Counted from the stretch's first letter, positions 31,871-43,734 are shown. The stretch is 64,000 nt of DNA from Odontocerum albicorne (GCA_949825065.1 OX463856.1:15294664-15358663); one strand, 5' to 3'. Notes: a model not told the origin generated them from the sequence alone. Made by a program: numbers and translations.

Positions 31871-32129
31871 GCATAAAGATTTTTTCTTCAATTTTCTCAC
31901 TTTATTGTGTAAAATACGAGTAGATTCGTGTTTACATGAACATAAAAATAACAATGTAACACATGCTTTATGATTGATCATCGTGTAATATTTAGAAAAT
32001 ATGAGATAAACTGAAAAGAAAATTTCCTTAAATAAACGTGTGTATTGATTTTCTGTCCACATACTATATGAGGGCTAAATTTACAATATAAACTAATTAG
32101 ATTTCTCTGAAAAAAAAAATATATTTCTG

Positions 32130-32600
32130 GATCAAATAGTTTTAAAAGTGGATAAGAGAATTAATGTAGGTATTAAAATTTGGTTTTAAATTCATGTTTT
32201 GTCATTATCTTAATATCAACCTCTCTTTCATATATTCTTTTTGTGTATCTAGTTTAAATTTATAACACTATCATTGTATGTTATACAGTAAAATCTTCGT
32301 TTGAGGTTCGTAGACTAACCGTTGTAAATCTTTTATTTATTTATAAAGTCTCAAAAGATCAAATAGTTTTTAAAGTTGTTAAGAGAATTAAAGTTTTATA
32401 TATTTGTACATATATTGTTTTAAATCTATGGTTTGCTCTCTCACAATTCTCTAAATATCAACATCTCTCTCATATATTCTCTTTGTGTATCTAGTTTGAA
32501 TTTATAACACTATCATCGCATGCATCAAATCCTTCGCTTGAGGCTCGTTGACCTACCCTTGACCTTGAATTACTTTATTAAGTTTCGAAAGATCATGTGT
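32130..32600. repeat. About 227-bp tandem duplication
   Basis: The segment starting 'gatcaaatagttttaaaagt' (32130) recurs at 32357, with shared internal blocks 'tttgtgtatctagttt', 'aatttataacactatcat' and 'cttgaggctcgt'/'tttgaggttcgt'. A partial third start lies at 32591. Unknown identity. Confidence 0.75.
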
Positions 32601-32604
32601 ACTC

Positions 32605-33010
32605 ATCTGTGACTCTGAAATGTATAGATTTAAGTGTTTCCTTTCGCTCTCTTAGAAGACCTGCTTCGTCTATAGTAGGTACATTTAGAACTAAGATCCC
32701 TTCTATAACTAAATAGTTAGAATATGCCGAGAGCACCGAGTGGTAGCTGACTCGGATGTTGATATATTTAGTTAAACTTTTCCCTCATTTACTGTATCAT
32801 ATAGAATTTATTGAAAAACATTTTGAGTGACCTGCTGACATCACTATGGAAAGACGATTACTGATAATGAGGATTTTTATATTTGATATTATTTATAAAC
32901 ATTACGTGAGATGAATACTGAATTTTAATCCTTGATAATATTTATAAACGATGTTTTGCGTGAAATCTAAACTAATTTCCTATAAGTGTTTGTATAAATA
33001 AAAAAATAAA
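32605..33010. other. No recognised feature
   Basis: AT-rich intronic sequence; nothing recognised. Confidence 0.4.
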
Positions 33011-33014
33011 AAAT

Positions 33015-33180
33015 ACCGGTGTTCTATCAAGTGGAAATCTCTTCCAACTAAGCAGAAATCTGTTACTGAGATATAAGAGAAAAGTAGACTGGAACCTTTA
33101 TTGAAATATATATTGTAAGCCGACGACAATAGAACCCACAACCCGCAGGTTGCAAATAGGCATATTTTTAACAAGGCCAT
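33015..33180 (-). repeat. tRNA-derived SINE
   Basis: The reverse complement carries CTGCGGGTTGTGGGTTCTAT (B-box region), 'aaaggttccagtctac' and the tail 'ttagttggaagagatttcca'. The A-box region near 33170 is decayed. Confidence 0.68.
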
Positions 33181-33184
33181 TGTT

Positions 33185-33714
33185 TTATCCAGCAGCTCTT
33201 TTATCTCTATGGGGATCATGGAGATGCTCTTTTTCTAACATCTATTATAGAAATTACTATCTTCAAGTATTGTTATTTATCTAAATAACGAGCCTTTCAT
33301 TTCTCCATTTCACACACGTTTTCTCTTCTACAATGTCATGCCACATTTTCACTAAAAGCTTCTTTATATCTTGTGGTTGGTTAAAAGATATTTCTACGTG
33401 GAAATGTATCCACCAGATTCAACTGTATGCTAGTGCTACTTTAAATACGATCCCCAAGTCATTGCTAGTCCGCGAAAAGTTTGTTACTGGGTCAAAATTT
33501 GTGCATTTGAAAAGCACGATTTTTATTTTTAGCTTTATCATTTAATTTTTCTTACTTTTATTTTCTTAAAAACAAACAAAATGTATTTGAACTTCGTTCT
33601 TATTGTTTCAATATTACTTCGGTAAATTTTTGGAAAAATGCTGGTCCGTTGTGGATTGGAATAAAAAAAAAAACCTTTCATGAAAACTTAATATTTGAGA
33701 AGCATTGCTATATA
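33185..33714. other. No recognised feature
   Basis: AT-rich intronic sequence up to the foldback mariner. Confidence 0.4.
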
Positions 33715-34834
33715 TTGGGTGTTAACATCAGTTGTGTCCGTTTTTTTCTAATTTTAAAATGAGCACCAAAAGTAAAACAAAATTGTAAATGTTATACGTC
33801 ATTTGCAAGAAAACGTTCTGCTCTATAAGATATTGTATTTGCTTTTACGTTACATATATTATTTTATTTGATTACAAGCCTTCAAAATGGAATGTCAAGT
33901 AGACGACTGTGAGCATTTTCGACACCTCTTTCTGTTTGCGTTCAATCGAGGGAATAAAGCTGCCAAAACTGCTCGCGATATTTGCAAAGTGTACGGTGAA
34001 GATGCTATGAATGGAAGGACAGCTCGTCGATGGTTTTTGCGTTTCAAAGACGGTTATTTCGACCTGAAAGACATGGAGTGTTCCGGACGACCAGTGGACT
34101 TCGATGAGGACCGCTTAAACCATATTATTTATGAAGATTCCTTTCAAACCACCGTAGAATTAGCTGAGCAGATGAATTGTAGTCACATAACTGTATGCCG
34201 CCATCTTAAATCAATGGGAAAAGTTCAGAAGTTCGGCGCTTGAGTTCCACACGTTTTGAGTGAACACAACAAAAATCAACGTTCGACAATTTCTGCTGGT
34301 TTGCTCGCACGTCATCGAGCTACGCATGGCCACAAGCAAAGGTTCCTTTACCGCATCATTACTGGTGATGAAAAATGGTTTGAAAATGGTGATGATAAAT
34401 GTTTGAAGGGGATCTTCATGCATAATATGGTTTAAGCGGTCTTCATCGAAGTCCACTGGTCGTCCGGAACGCTCCATGTCTTTCAGGTCGAAATTACCAT
34501 CTTTGAAACGCAAAAACCATCGACGAGCTGTCCTTTCATTCATAGGATCTTCACCGTACACCTTGAAAATATCGCGAGCAGCTTTGGCAGCTTAATTCCC
34601 TCGATTGAACGCGAACAGAAGGAGGTGTCGAAAATGCTCACTTTTGTCTACTTGCCATTCCCTTTTGAAGGCTTGTAATCAAATAAAATAATATATGTAA
34701 CGTAAAAGCAAACACAATGTCTTGTAGAGCAGAACATTTTCTTTCGAATGACGTATAACATTTACCAATTTGGTTTACTTTTGGTGCTCATTTTTAAATT
34801 GAAAAAAACGGACACAACTTATGTTAACACCGAA
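33715..34834. mobile_element. Foldback mariner: two inverted 5' ends
   Basis: A 1120-bp element with TA on each side (33713-33714, 34835-34836). Both termini are the 5' end of the same mariner: TTGGGTGTTAACATCAG at the left and CTTATGTTAACACCGAA at the right. The left arm (33715-34141) and right arm (34406-34834) are inverted copies of about 427 bp, covering terminal repeat, leader and the first transposase third. They enclose about 264 bp of further transposase sequence. The true 3' half, including most catalytic residues, is absent. Confidence 0.9.
33887..34404 (+). pseudogene. Mariner transposase 5' half in the foldback element
   Basis: Starts at ATG 33887 (MECQVDDCEHFRHLFLFAFN). It contains the HTH DNA-binding region: GNKAAKTARDICKVYGED, then NGRTARRWFLRFKDG, and the second helix group VELAEQMNCSHITVCRHLKS. 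A TGA at 34241-34243 replaces the tryptophan of the W-V-P-H motif. The frame continues as VPHVLSEHNKNQRSTISAGL and RFLYRIITGDEKW, reaching the first catalytic aspartate, and then runs into the inverted arm. The second and third catalytic residues are missing. The sequence is of the SETMAR-like (cecropia-type) mariner kind. The right arm carries its own decayed copy in reverse with a TAA replacing the lysine of GNKAAK. Confidence 0.88.
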
Positions 34835-34989
34835 TACAATACAAGTGTTATAAAAAATAGTGAAGTCCTATAACTGTCGGAATTCCAATGTTTTTTCCAT
34901 ATGTGAACGCATTACTCTTAAAATTTTATAAATGTGAGAATGCGTTCAAAATTATTATTATAAAAATCATAGTTCATAAAAAAGTACTA

Positions 34990-35190
34990 CGGTGATGTTG
35001 CGTTTCTCATTTCTTCGAAGAACTTTTTGACTTAAAGATCGATTGTTATATTTTTGAAGAATAATCAGTTGAAACTTTAAATTGTCTAGAATTGGCATTT
35101 TTCCAAATTAGTTTTCTTAAAATGACTCATGTAATTGCATAGGGAGTTTAATTTTGGTGGCACATTAATCGTCCTAGTTTAAATGGATTG
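34990..35190 (+). repeat. Repeat shared with 58800-59010 (probable R1/Jockey-group LINE)
   Basis: 'gttgcgtttctcatttcttc', 'aattgtctagaattgg' and 'ttttggtggcacattaatcg' recur in the opposite orientation at 58790-59010. That copy sits next to a recognisable LINE C-terminus. Confidence 0.6.
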
Positions 35191-35597
35191 TCTATTATTA
35201 AAAAAGAAAAAGACGGTGGGATTGAAATCTTCGTATAAATTTATTTTAAAAGTATTTGATTGCATTTATTGATTATGTGGTAAAAATACAATATTTTTTT
35301 TTTTAAATTAAAATGTATCTCTTTTTTTGCCTTTCTTGTTCTTATTAATATTTTTGCGATATGCTGTTGTCCTCCATGTACACTATTTCTAGGAAAGAAT
35401 TAAGTTTCCTTACAATGAGATCGTACTATATCTAGTAAGAAAAAGGGATTTTGTTATTCTTTTAAGGAAGAGCTGCTCTCGAAAGATCCCCTCCTCTTGT
35501 TGACGCCACGCTGAATTGTGAAAAAAGATAGCGGTGCTACTAATTGTGAAATTATCTTGGTACCTGTGAAATTATCTGGAAACTTTTTTTTTCTCAG
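35191..35597. other. No recognised feature
   Basis: AT-rich end of the Beat intron leading to a polypyrimidine tract and acceptor 'ttttttttctcag' at 35585-35597. Confidence 0.5.
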
Positions 35598-35731
35598 ATG
35601 TTCCCGAATCAAATCCAATACTGACGGTGGATAGACTAAGATTCTCCGCTGGTGATAGTATCAAGGCTAACTGCTCTTCTTCATCAAGTTACCCGTCAAC
35701 CAATCTCACGTGGTATCTCAATGGAGAAAAG
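35598..35731 (+). CDS. Beat-family protein, exon encoding the start of Ig domain 2
   Basis: Second visible Beat exon, 134 bp, between 'tttctcag' and AAG|gtaata. Combined with the one base from the previous exon it reads DVPESNPILTVDRLRFSAGD then SIKANCSSSSSYPSTNLTWY and LNGEK. The pattern L-x-F-x-A-G-D-x-I-x-A-N-C, followed about 11 residues later by L-T-W-Y-L-N-G-E-K, is the B-strand cysteine and C-strand tryptophan of the second Beat Ig domain. In fly Beats the equivalent is roughly Y-x-P-G-D-x-L-x-A-N-C. NCS and NLT are potential glycosylation sites. It exits in phase 0, which fits the next exon. The preceding intron is 6.5 kb and contains several transposons. Confidence 0.9.
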
Positions 35732-35784
35732 GTAATATATTTTGTGGCAAATAAAATACAAAATAAATATTTTAAAAAGTGCAA

Positions 35785-35955
35785 ATGTGAGTGGAAGCCA
35801 TTTTAGAAGGAAACCAAGGAAAGTGTGGTTAGAAGTGCATGGTAATTTGAAAGAAAGAAATGCAAGGAGTCGAAATTGTAAGAGATGTATGGATTGTTAT
35901 TAAGCGAAGATGTTTGTAGAGATAGGAAAGTCTGACGCTCTGTTTTATTTTCCTA
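35785..35955 (+). repeat. RTE-like LINE 3' end (family A)
   Basis: 'gaaaccaaggaaagtgtgg' (KPRKVW), 'gaaagaaatgcaaggagtcg' and 'tgtagagataggaaagtctg' (CRDRKV) mark a decayed family A 3' end. Confidence 0.62.
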
Positions 35956-35959
35956 TATT

Positions 35960-37140
35960 GAAAGATAAATGTGATATTTTCAATATTTTTAACATAACAT
36001 TATTTTACACGTGTACGTTTAAAATAATGTTATGTTGAAAATATTTTCGTATTATTTTAAACTTAGCATAATCAAAGTACGAGTTTATGCAATAATACAA
36101 AATGCTACCATAAAATACATATGTATCAAAAGACTTACATGATTCATAATTTGCAGCCAAAAATAAGTACATATATACTACCACACACAATAGGTCAGGA
36201 CCCAGAAGACCCAGAAGGCTGTACGCCATAAAAAAATAACACAAATTCATTTATTAAATTTACAAGTTGTTATATATTTAAACATAAACTTCGTCTTTCT
36301 CATCACAGAAAACAGCTTATATGCAAAAAAAAAACATCTTCATAATAATATAAATCAAAACCTTAAGCAAGAAAACTAATATCAGTGAATCATTTAAAAA
36401 CGGATAAATTTCTGTACGTACATAAATAAATAGTTAAACACATTAACATTTTAAATTTTACAAATACTAAAATTATAACAAGAAAAAAATTTCAAGTTAA
36501 TTAAAACATGTCTTTTAAAATTATGTTTAAAGTGTACTAATAACATAAAAAACACATTAATTTAAATACACATACAATATATGCATAGCGTTTCAGTTTC
36601 CCCGACCTCTAAATATTTCGAAACATAGCAAGTTGGACAAGATGTACAACATTTAAGCGACTACACTACACTTAAATGACGTAAACTTCCTCATATCCGT
36701 AATTTAACGGGAAAATTATGCGATAAACACCATGCTCTTTTTTAAACCCCCGACAAACAAATAAAGCAGTATAAATCGCTACCAGCGTCGGTTTTTTTTA
36801 AAATTGTTTATTTTAATTTTGATATACTCCTATGTTTAATCGAATAACATCAAATGACAAGAAACAATGATAAATTTTTAATGAAAACACTCGATGATTC
36901 ATAATGTCCAAGAAGATGTAAAAGTTGTATATGCTATCCATATATTTCGGGTTCTTTTCCCAAAAGTGATAAAATGGATAAGAAAAGGGTCCCAGTCTAG
37001 TTTTTAAACCCATATGACTTTTAAAATATTTCTGGTTGGTTGAAAATTATAACAAATTCAACTAGCTCGCAAGATATGCTTGTATGAAATGATTGTCTAA
37101 TTCAGTTTTCTGCTTGGTATTGTTTTAAAATACTTTTATT
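35960..37140. other. No recognised feature
   Basis: AT-rich Beat intron sequence. Open frames of 81 and 66 codons (36005-36250, 36813-37013) have no domain. Confidence 0.4.
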
Positions 37141-37144
37141 TAAA

Positions 37145-37600
37145 GACGCGTCCATTCTTCAACTCCATAAGTATTCTCAGTAGTCAGTTTTTGTGAATCT
37201 TCTTTGAAGTTCCTTCGCTCTTCGGTGATTAGAAATCCTCATAATTCTCTTGACCGTCGAGGCAATAGTTATGAATAAAAATATGGTGTCACAATGAAAC
37301 CACTCTCGTGAGTTCTTCAGCTAAGAGATGCGTCCTTTTTCCGCACTTCTGTTTTGCAATTTCAGATGAAGGATCTCATATTTTTCTCTCCGTATTATAC
37401 TCACATGTTCCTAGTACTCTATATTTCTCCTTTTTGTAGAAGATAATATTTCTCTATCTACAGTCATCCTTTTCAAGATGTAAATTAATACTTTGTCAAC
37501 TGTAGAGACGATCAGCATTATTTGACAGCAGCACATTTCAAAAGCTTCTGTTTTTAGTGATGATCCGAGTGTGTACGTGTACGAGTATACATGATTTAAC
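37145..37600 (-). pseudogene. RTE-like LINE C-terminal region (family C)
   Basis: On the reverse strand: KTEAFEMCCCQIMLIVSTVD, DREILSSTKRRNIEYYEHVS, REKYEILHLKLQNRSAEKGR, a stop, LKNSRERLHCD and a C-terminal MRIS-like end. This follows the LINE pattern EAFEMWCYRRML...VDREIL..IKKRKLEYLGH..R..KYEIL......SWLKNLR. Several residues and one stop are decayed. Confidence 0.72.
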
Positions 37601-37920
37601 ACAATACAAAAATATGTGTTGAATAATTATATATTTTGATAACTGAACGTCAATGAGAGGTAATTGATATTCAAAGCTTCAATTAAAGTTTTTTGTTATA
37701 TCTGAAAACAAATATTATAATTGAGTAAAACCATTACAGCCATTATGAGTCAATTTATTAATTATGGAAGGATTATAAACACTTTGGTTTCAAAATAACC
37801 TACAACTTTTCAGTCAGCAATTTATTTTTCTTCTTTTGCTGTATTTTTGTGTGTCTCCTGCGAAATAACTTGAATCACTTAAATTGCATTTTTTTCTATT
37901 ATATGCTGTGGTTCAGTTGG

Positions 37921-38140
37921 AACGACTCGGTGGTTTAATTGGTAAGACGTTTATTATCCGACACGGGTATTGTGGGTTAAACTCGACACGGGTATTGCGG
38001 GTGAAAACATAAGTAAATAATTCTTTTTAAAAAAAGAAGTTTGGTTTTCACTTTGGTTCATATTGCTGATTGGTTTAAAGATATTGAAATATGAGTATAA
38101 ACCCGCCAGGTAGTTCTTTTACAACGAAAAAAATGTACAC
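37921..38140 (+). repeat. tRNA-derived SINE
   Basis: Head GACTCGGTGGTTTAATTGGT (A box), a duplicated 'gacacgggtattg(t/c)gggt' B-box region (37960-38005), 'tgctgattggtttaaagat' and 'aaacccgccagg' tail. The internal duplication is specific to this copy. Confidence 0.75.
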
Positions 38141-38144
38141 TGAA

Positions 38145-38545
38145 ATGCTTAAAATTCTCTCATGTTTTATCTAAAATATTTGTAAATAGATATTTTTCGT
38201 ATTCAATGCATGTTGGGATATATTCATTGCATATTTTGTTCACACTGAAAACTCTCAGCATTCTCATTCACTTCAAATTTCGAAGTTATTCTCATGTAGC
38301 ACAAATTTTGAAGCCAATCATTATTTCTCAAAATATAAAAAAGCGTGGAATGAAATATAAAAATTAAATACATACCCAAAAGGGAGAAATTGCACATGTT
38401 AAATAATTTTGCAAAAAAATACTATTTCCAATCGTGTTGGAAAAAATACTCTCATAATATTAAACCATTTTTCTACAGAGAAAAAAATATTAACCATTTA
38501 CTTCCTAGTACTTATACTAACTATGATATTTATATATCTAATAAT
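38145..38545. other. No recognised feature
   Basis: AT-rich intronic sequence. Confidence 0.4.
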
Positions 38546-38549
38546 AATA

Positions 38550-38928
38550 GTGACAATGTATGACAGAATACGAGTTTAAGTGAGAAAGGATGAATGTGAA
38601 CTGAAAGCTGATGTGTTGAGTAATATGAAAAAGAGTACATTGATATGATTCGAGTATGTGGAACGAATGATAGAAGAAATATTAACAAAACAGACCTATA
38701 GTGCAAATTTGAAGGGAAGGTGAGTGAGATAAATACAAAAAAATTTTTTTTTGGATTAAGTGAATGATATTCTGAAAGAAAGATATGTAGAAATACAGAG
38801 AAATTATAGAAGTTGTATGAGAAGGTATATGGATGTAGAATAGTCAAGGGATGTGTTGAGAATGGAAAGTATCGCGCTCTATCGTCTCCCTGAGAGGAAT
38901 ATGGTGTGATGGTATGGATGAATGATAT
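38550..38928 (+). repeat. RTE-like LINE 3' end (family A)
   Basis: 'gattaagtgaatgatattct' (VNDIL-like), 'gagaaggtatatggatgtag' and 'tgagaatggaaagtatcgcg' give the family A end with tail 'gtgatggtatggatgaatg'. Confidence 0.66.
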
Positions 38929-38934
38929 TAGTGG

Positions 38935-39330
38935 AGTTCATCAAATTAGTTGCAGAGTTTGTGATGTGGTGTACGTTGGTATAACAACAAAGAACTTCAA
39001 TGGGTAAATATTAAAACTTATCAGAGAAATAAAAAACTCACTTTGTTATAGGTTAGCAGAATACATAATAACTTGTTTTACAGTCACAAAACTCAAAAAT
39101 ATTGCATATATCAAGCACATATTACTCAACAAAATATTTAAAAAAATATAAAGAATTGAACAAAATAAAAATCATATAATTTACAATCACTTAGATTTCT
39201 CTTTTTCTCCACTTCTTTCTTTACATTCCATAAGACTATATCACAAAATATATCACTTTATATAAATATTAGTGTTAGTAAGATGTCCCTGAGGAAGGGA
39301 CAGTGTGTGTTGAAATACACATAATGATAA
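38935..39330 (+). mobile_element. Second Penelope-like family, 3' part with GIY-YIG
   Basis: Translation gives SGVHQISCRVCDVVYVGITT with KNF, then LIREIKNSL, which fits a GIY-YIG domain (G-V-x-Q...V-Y-V-G...) of a Penelope-like element. The distal part contains PEEGTVCVEI-like sequence ('cctgaggaagggacagtgtg'). It is unlike the 10.5-kb family in its 3' end. Stops interrupt it throughout. Confidence 0.62.
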
Positions 39331-39784
39331 TATAAAAAATAACAGGAAGAAAAAAAAAGCAAAGTGTTTTTTTTTTTTCCCATTAAAATTGTCTTACAAA
39401 GTTACGCATGAATTATTAAAACAAGAGAAAAGTTTTAATCCTTTCTGAAAGCTTCCAGATTATCTTTGAAAGACAGTTCCACAGATATACGAGTACCATT
39501 TCATTGAACAAGTCCAGAGATACAATTCTGTCAGAAAATTTTGAGTTTATGGCTCTGTTTGCCTTGATCATTTTTTGAAGCATTAACACGGCAGATTACA
39601 AAATTTCACTTTGAATTTAATAGAGACTTTATAATAGATTTTACATTTATAAAGAGTTTTACCTCTCTGCTTTGATATCACCGCATTAAGTTATTAAATA
39701 TGTTATTTGCTGAAATTAAAATAATGTGATGAAAATAAAATAAACTAAATGGTAATAATGTGATGAAAATAAGCATATTTGAAA

Positions 39785-39890
39785 TAAGCTTTCAATATGT
39801 CTGAACTCATCTAATAACATCTGCACAATCGAGATACCACCTCACCAATACGAGGGTGAGCCCGGTCGTGAGGACTATAGATATATCAGC
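39785..39890. repeat. Dispersed repeat shared with 13430-13515
   Basis: 'tctgaactcatctaataaca' and 'gagggtgagcccggtcgtga' parallel the earlier copy. Family unknown. Confidence 0.45.
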
Positions 39891-39894
39891 CCTT

Positions 39895-41785
39895 ACGTAA
39901 ACATTGCAAAAAAAAATTGCAAGTAGTTTACATAATTATAAACATCAAAACATGTACAAATATTGTCATTTACAAAAATATAAACGTTCACACTAACACG
40001 TGTATATATTGTATTGTATATACAAGCAAATATTCATTGCCATTGTTACGAAAAAAAGGAAAATAAGAGTTCAAATTTTGATATAAAGTAAAAATAAACA
40101 AGAAGAACTTAATTAAAATAAACAAAGAAAGCTTTTAAGTATTTTGTACTTGGTTGACGAAATATTTTCAATATTCAATCTAGTTCACGAGCTAGATTGG
40201 ACTATATCTAGGAAATGTGTCTCTCGTTGAGTGTATCTGATCCTACCTTTAAGACCTCGTTGTTCGCGAATTAATCATCTCTAATTCTTTCCATGTATTT
40301 ACTCTTAATATTTATATTTGGTTCAAACCCTCAAACTAACGTGGGATGGTCTATTAATAAATATATTGACTGTGTTTACTTTTCTGAGAAATTTTTCCCA
40401 CATTTAATATATCTTCCTACAAGAAAATGTTTTAATATTAAAAAGATCGGACGATTGTGTGGCAATATTAAATAAAACAGTAAACACAATAATGGTACAC
40501 AGATTTTCTCCCTAACTTGGAAATAAAATAAAGCTTTAAATTATTTTTATAATACTATAACAACAACTCATCATACAACAAAATATTAAAACATTTAAAA
40601 ATATAGTTTTATTTATTTTATCAAATTATCCTTTAGTTTAACTTAAATTTATTTAAGCGATTTAATGGTTTAATGTTATCTCAAACAACTCATTTAAAAA
40701 AATCAGACTGAAAACTTTTTAAAAATAAAGTTTGTTCTAACGGAACACGAACCAACAATAGGCTATCTCACAACCTCCTTCACACACTTATCAAAAACAC
40801 GCCACAATTGTAAGTTTACACAAACGTTTCCTACACTTTACTCTTCTTGCAAGCTTAAAGTTTAAAAAAAGCTAATACTTAGCCAAAAAATTAACATGCC
40901 ATGTCCCCGATTTCCTAAGCATGGAGCTTTATACAATAAAATATACAAACAATTAAGCTATGAAATAATAAAATAAACTTTCCTGAAATATTTGTTTATT
41001 TTCACAACGCGTATTATTCTTATCCCATTAGAGGAATGATCCATTCTTAAGTATTTTAATTCGTTTTAGTAATGCTATTATTTTTTCAATTATCTTGAGC
41101 CTTCTTTCCTGTTCTTCAAATTTCTGCTCTGATTCCTACGAAGGCGTATTATTTCTATTCCCTTATCATTTCAATCATTCTTTTTTTCGTTCTGTATCAT
41201 TCACGTTAATTTCATGTTACGCGAGATAATATATGACTGAATTTACTACAATGTTGTATTGGTCCGAATGAAAATGCAAAAATTCTACCGAACTCTGATA
41301 TTCCATGATTCATAAATATGGATGAATGGAAAATCAGTCCTCCTCTGTAAGGGTTATTTATAACGAGATTGCGATGCACGTGGGATCAAGAAAAATATTT
41401 GACAGCTGTCAAGTTTTGATATGATCATAAGACGTAAAATAACAATTACGCAATATGCTTTTATTAGTAAGAACCGACTTTACTGTTGAATAGTAAAACG
41501 AGAAAGCAGTTTATATTGAGTAAGAATGCTTGATTCTTTTAACATTTACGATTTGAATACTCATTTATTAGATTCACATATCACTCTCCGTCCCTTTATA
41601 CTGTTGCTACTCGTATGTAAATAAATTAATTTGTTCGTTAATAATTTATAAGTTTTCTGTAAGTAATATCTCTGTTCTGAGTTTCATCTCATTCAAATTC
41701 TACATCACTGGATTTTAACTTATCATTTTGCTACAAATAACTAAAGTTTTGGGTTATTTCTGCAAGACAAAAATGGTATTTGAAG
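39895..41785. other. Long AT-rich stretch, nothing recognised
   Basis: About 1.9 kb of Beat intron with no domain, RNA gene or familiar repeat. One octamer lies at 41608-41615. The 60-codon open frame at 40293-40475 has no recognisable feature. Confidence 0.4.
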
Positions 41786-41789
41786 TATT

Positions 41790-42060
41790 ACAACACATAT
41801 TATGCTCTGTCATTTTTACTACTTTTGATAAAGCGCGGTTATTATATATTACGTTAAGTGCTCTATTTACCTTATTCCATGTTGCTACCCTTCTCCCAAT
41901 GCCCCTTTCAAATCGCCCTTCGCACTGTAATATACTGCCCAGATAACAGAACTCATCTACCTTTCCATTTTCTATGAGCAAATATTTTTTACGCCCCTCT
42001 TTTATAGCCTCAACCTTCAATTTCGCTTCATTCATTTTCAAACCTTCTTTAATAAAAATC
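41790..42060 (-). repeat. Non-LTR reverse transcriptase fragment
   Basis: The reverse strand reads KVDEFCYLGSILQCEGRFER, GIGRRVATWNKVNRALNVIY and NNRALSKVVKMTEH. This is the F-x-Y-L-G-S-I ... I-x-R-R-V ... K-V-N-x-A-L block of LINE reverse transcriptases and is close in type to 31270-31870. Confidence 0.72.
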
Positions 42061-42064
42061 TTAA

Positions 42065-42580
42065 ATAAAATGAAAATAAACAAAATAGATACCAATTTTT
42101 TGACTAATGACGGTTATATTTTGATAATCTTTTCATTAATTGATAAACTAATGAATTGAGTTAGGAACTATGAGTTTTATGACCTTGTCGGATAGTGTTT
42201 GAATTCACAACATTATTTAAGAATAAAAACTCATATTTCAATGGCTCGAAACATACTCGGCTTGATAGGGCTGGCTACACGCTTCTATAAGGCTAACCTA
42301 TCGAAATATTGTATACTACAATGAATTAGTGTAATTAATCATTTGTATAACAGGACTACAGAGATTGAGAAATCAGTAGGAGCATTGTATGGACTTCTAT
42401 ATGACTTGGACTTTTGAAAAGAGAAAAACTTACACATAAAGTTAAAGCAATGGAAAAGAAAATACATTTATGACAAAACATATCAAAGCATCTTGCACAT
42501 ATAAATTATAATAAAAAATATGAAATTGATTTAAATAAGTAATTGATATAATTATAAACATTTTTTCCTTTCCAGTAGTA
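42065..42580. other. No recognised feature
   Basis: AT-rich intronic sequence. Confidence 0.4.
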
Positions 42581-42585
42581 AAGGA

Positions 42586-42846
42586 CGACTTCCGTGGTCT
42601 AGTTGGCAAGACGTCTGTCTCCCAACCCGGTGATTGAGTGTTCAAATCCCGCTGGAATCCAGTTTTTTTAAAGGATTCCAATCTGGTGGTCATTCTAAGC
42701 CACTTTAAAATCTTTCTCGTTGGTTGGAAGAGACTGCCACATGGTAAAAAGCCCTCCATGTTGAACATTTTACGTGTAATATTATTGTACAATATTACAG
42801 AATTATTACGAAAGTGTAACACTATCGTATTCAATACAATAAAAAT
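42586..42846 (+). repeat. tRNA-derived SINE, best-preserved copy
   Basis: Head GACTTCCGTGGTCTAGTTGG with A box TGGTCTAGTTGG. B box GTTCAAATCCCGC starts 54 nt after the start. A self-complementary 'ctggaatccag'/'ggattccaatctgg' body follows, then the LINE-shared tail 'cgttggttggaagagactgc' and 'cacatggtaaaaagccctcc'. Near the 3' end a short insert splits the tail before 'cgaaagtgtaa'. Confidence 0.88.
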
Positions 42847-42849
42847 GAT

Positions 42850-43730
42850 CTAGAACCGAAAAGAATACTTATTTTCGTCTATTTTTAAATGACGTCATAA
42901 AAAAGCCTTAAGCAATTTGGGTAAACAATAAGCAAAAAATGGGCTGAACTATTAACTTTTATAATAATATATAATACATTCAGCACGTTCGGAATAATTT
43001 TGTACTAACGACATCTATCTCAGGAATATGGAAATATTTTATTAAAAAAATATTTTGAATTTGGAACTTTCTGTATCATTGACTTAAATTAACATTTCTG
43101 TATTAGTGTTCTAACACGAATCACGAAAACCATTCGACCAGATAAACAGTACGTCCATATTTCAAAGTAACGATTGTATGAGGATTATATGACAGAGGTA
43201 GGAAAAACTAATAGAAATTCTCATATTTATTCAGAAATATCGAGAATAATGTCATAGGAATGCGGTCGTTTCTTCATTTTTTCTCTTACCAGTCCTACTA
43301 TAACGAGAATGAGCTTTCCCGGCTTTAGTTTTGTGTTTTGACCGCTCATTCGGAAACTGGTAACGTAAATTTTATTATGTTTGTTTCGAATTATTTTCTC
43401 TGTATTTTGGGGGATTTCAATATTTAAATGTAAATTCTCCGTGTTATTTCAAACTTTTCAGAGTCCAATCCACAACAACAGATAATCCCCCATTGAAAAA
43501 ACTAACGAGTTTCCAAAACTGGATTTTTCACCAAGCATAATTTATTTGTATTTAGCATACAGTAAAATTCTTTAGGAGACAGACTAACAAAATATTTTCG
43601 ATCTACTCGTATAATAAAAAAATATTTTTTTTTCGTTTATAATTATTGAAAACGAAAGTTATTTGAAATATGTTTGACATTTTCTTTAAAAAAAAAACGG
43701 TTCATATAAGCTATCAGATGTTCTCTTATC
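42850..43730. other. No recognised feature
   Basis: AT-rich intronic sequence. One octamer lies at 43604-43611. Confidence 0.4.
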
Positions 43731-43734
43731 AGCT

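Noticed and set aside
34211..34561. Separate reverse-strand transposase gene of 116 codons
   Set aside because: It is the inverted right arm of the foldback mariner read through the centre, with a stop just upstream of its apparent start. Not an independent gene.
42586..42660. tRNA gene
   Set aside because: A and B boxes are present, but the acceptor stem does not close, and the sequence continues into a body and LINE-like tail seen in many copies. It is a tRNA-derived SINE.
42442..42834. 130-codon reverse frame
   Set aside because: Most of it is the antisense of a SINE, including its A and B boxes.
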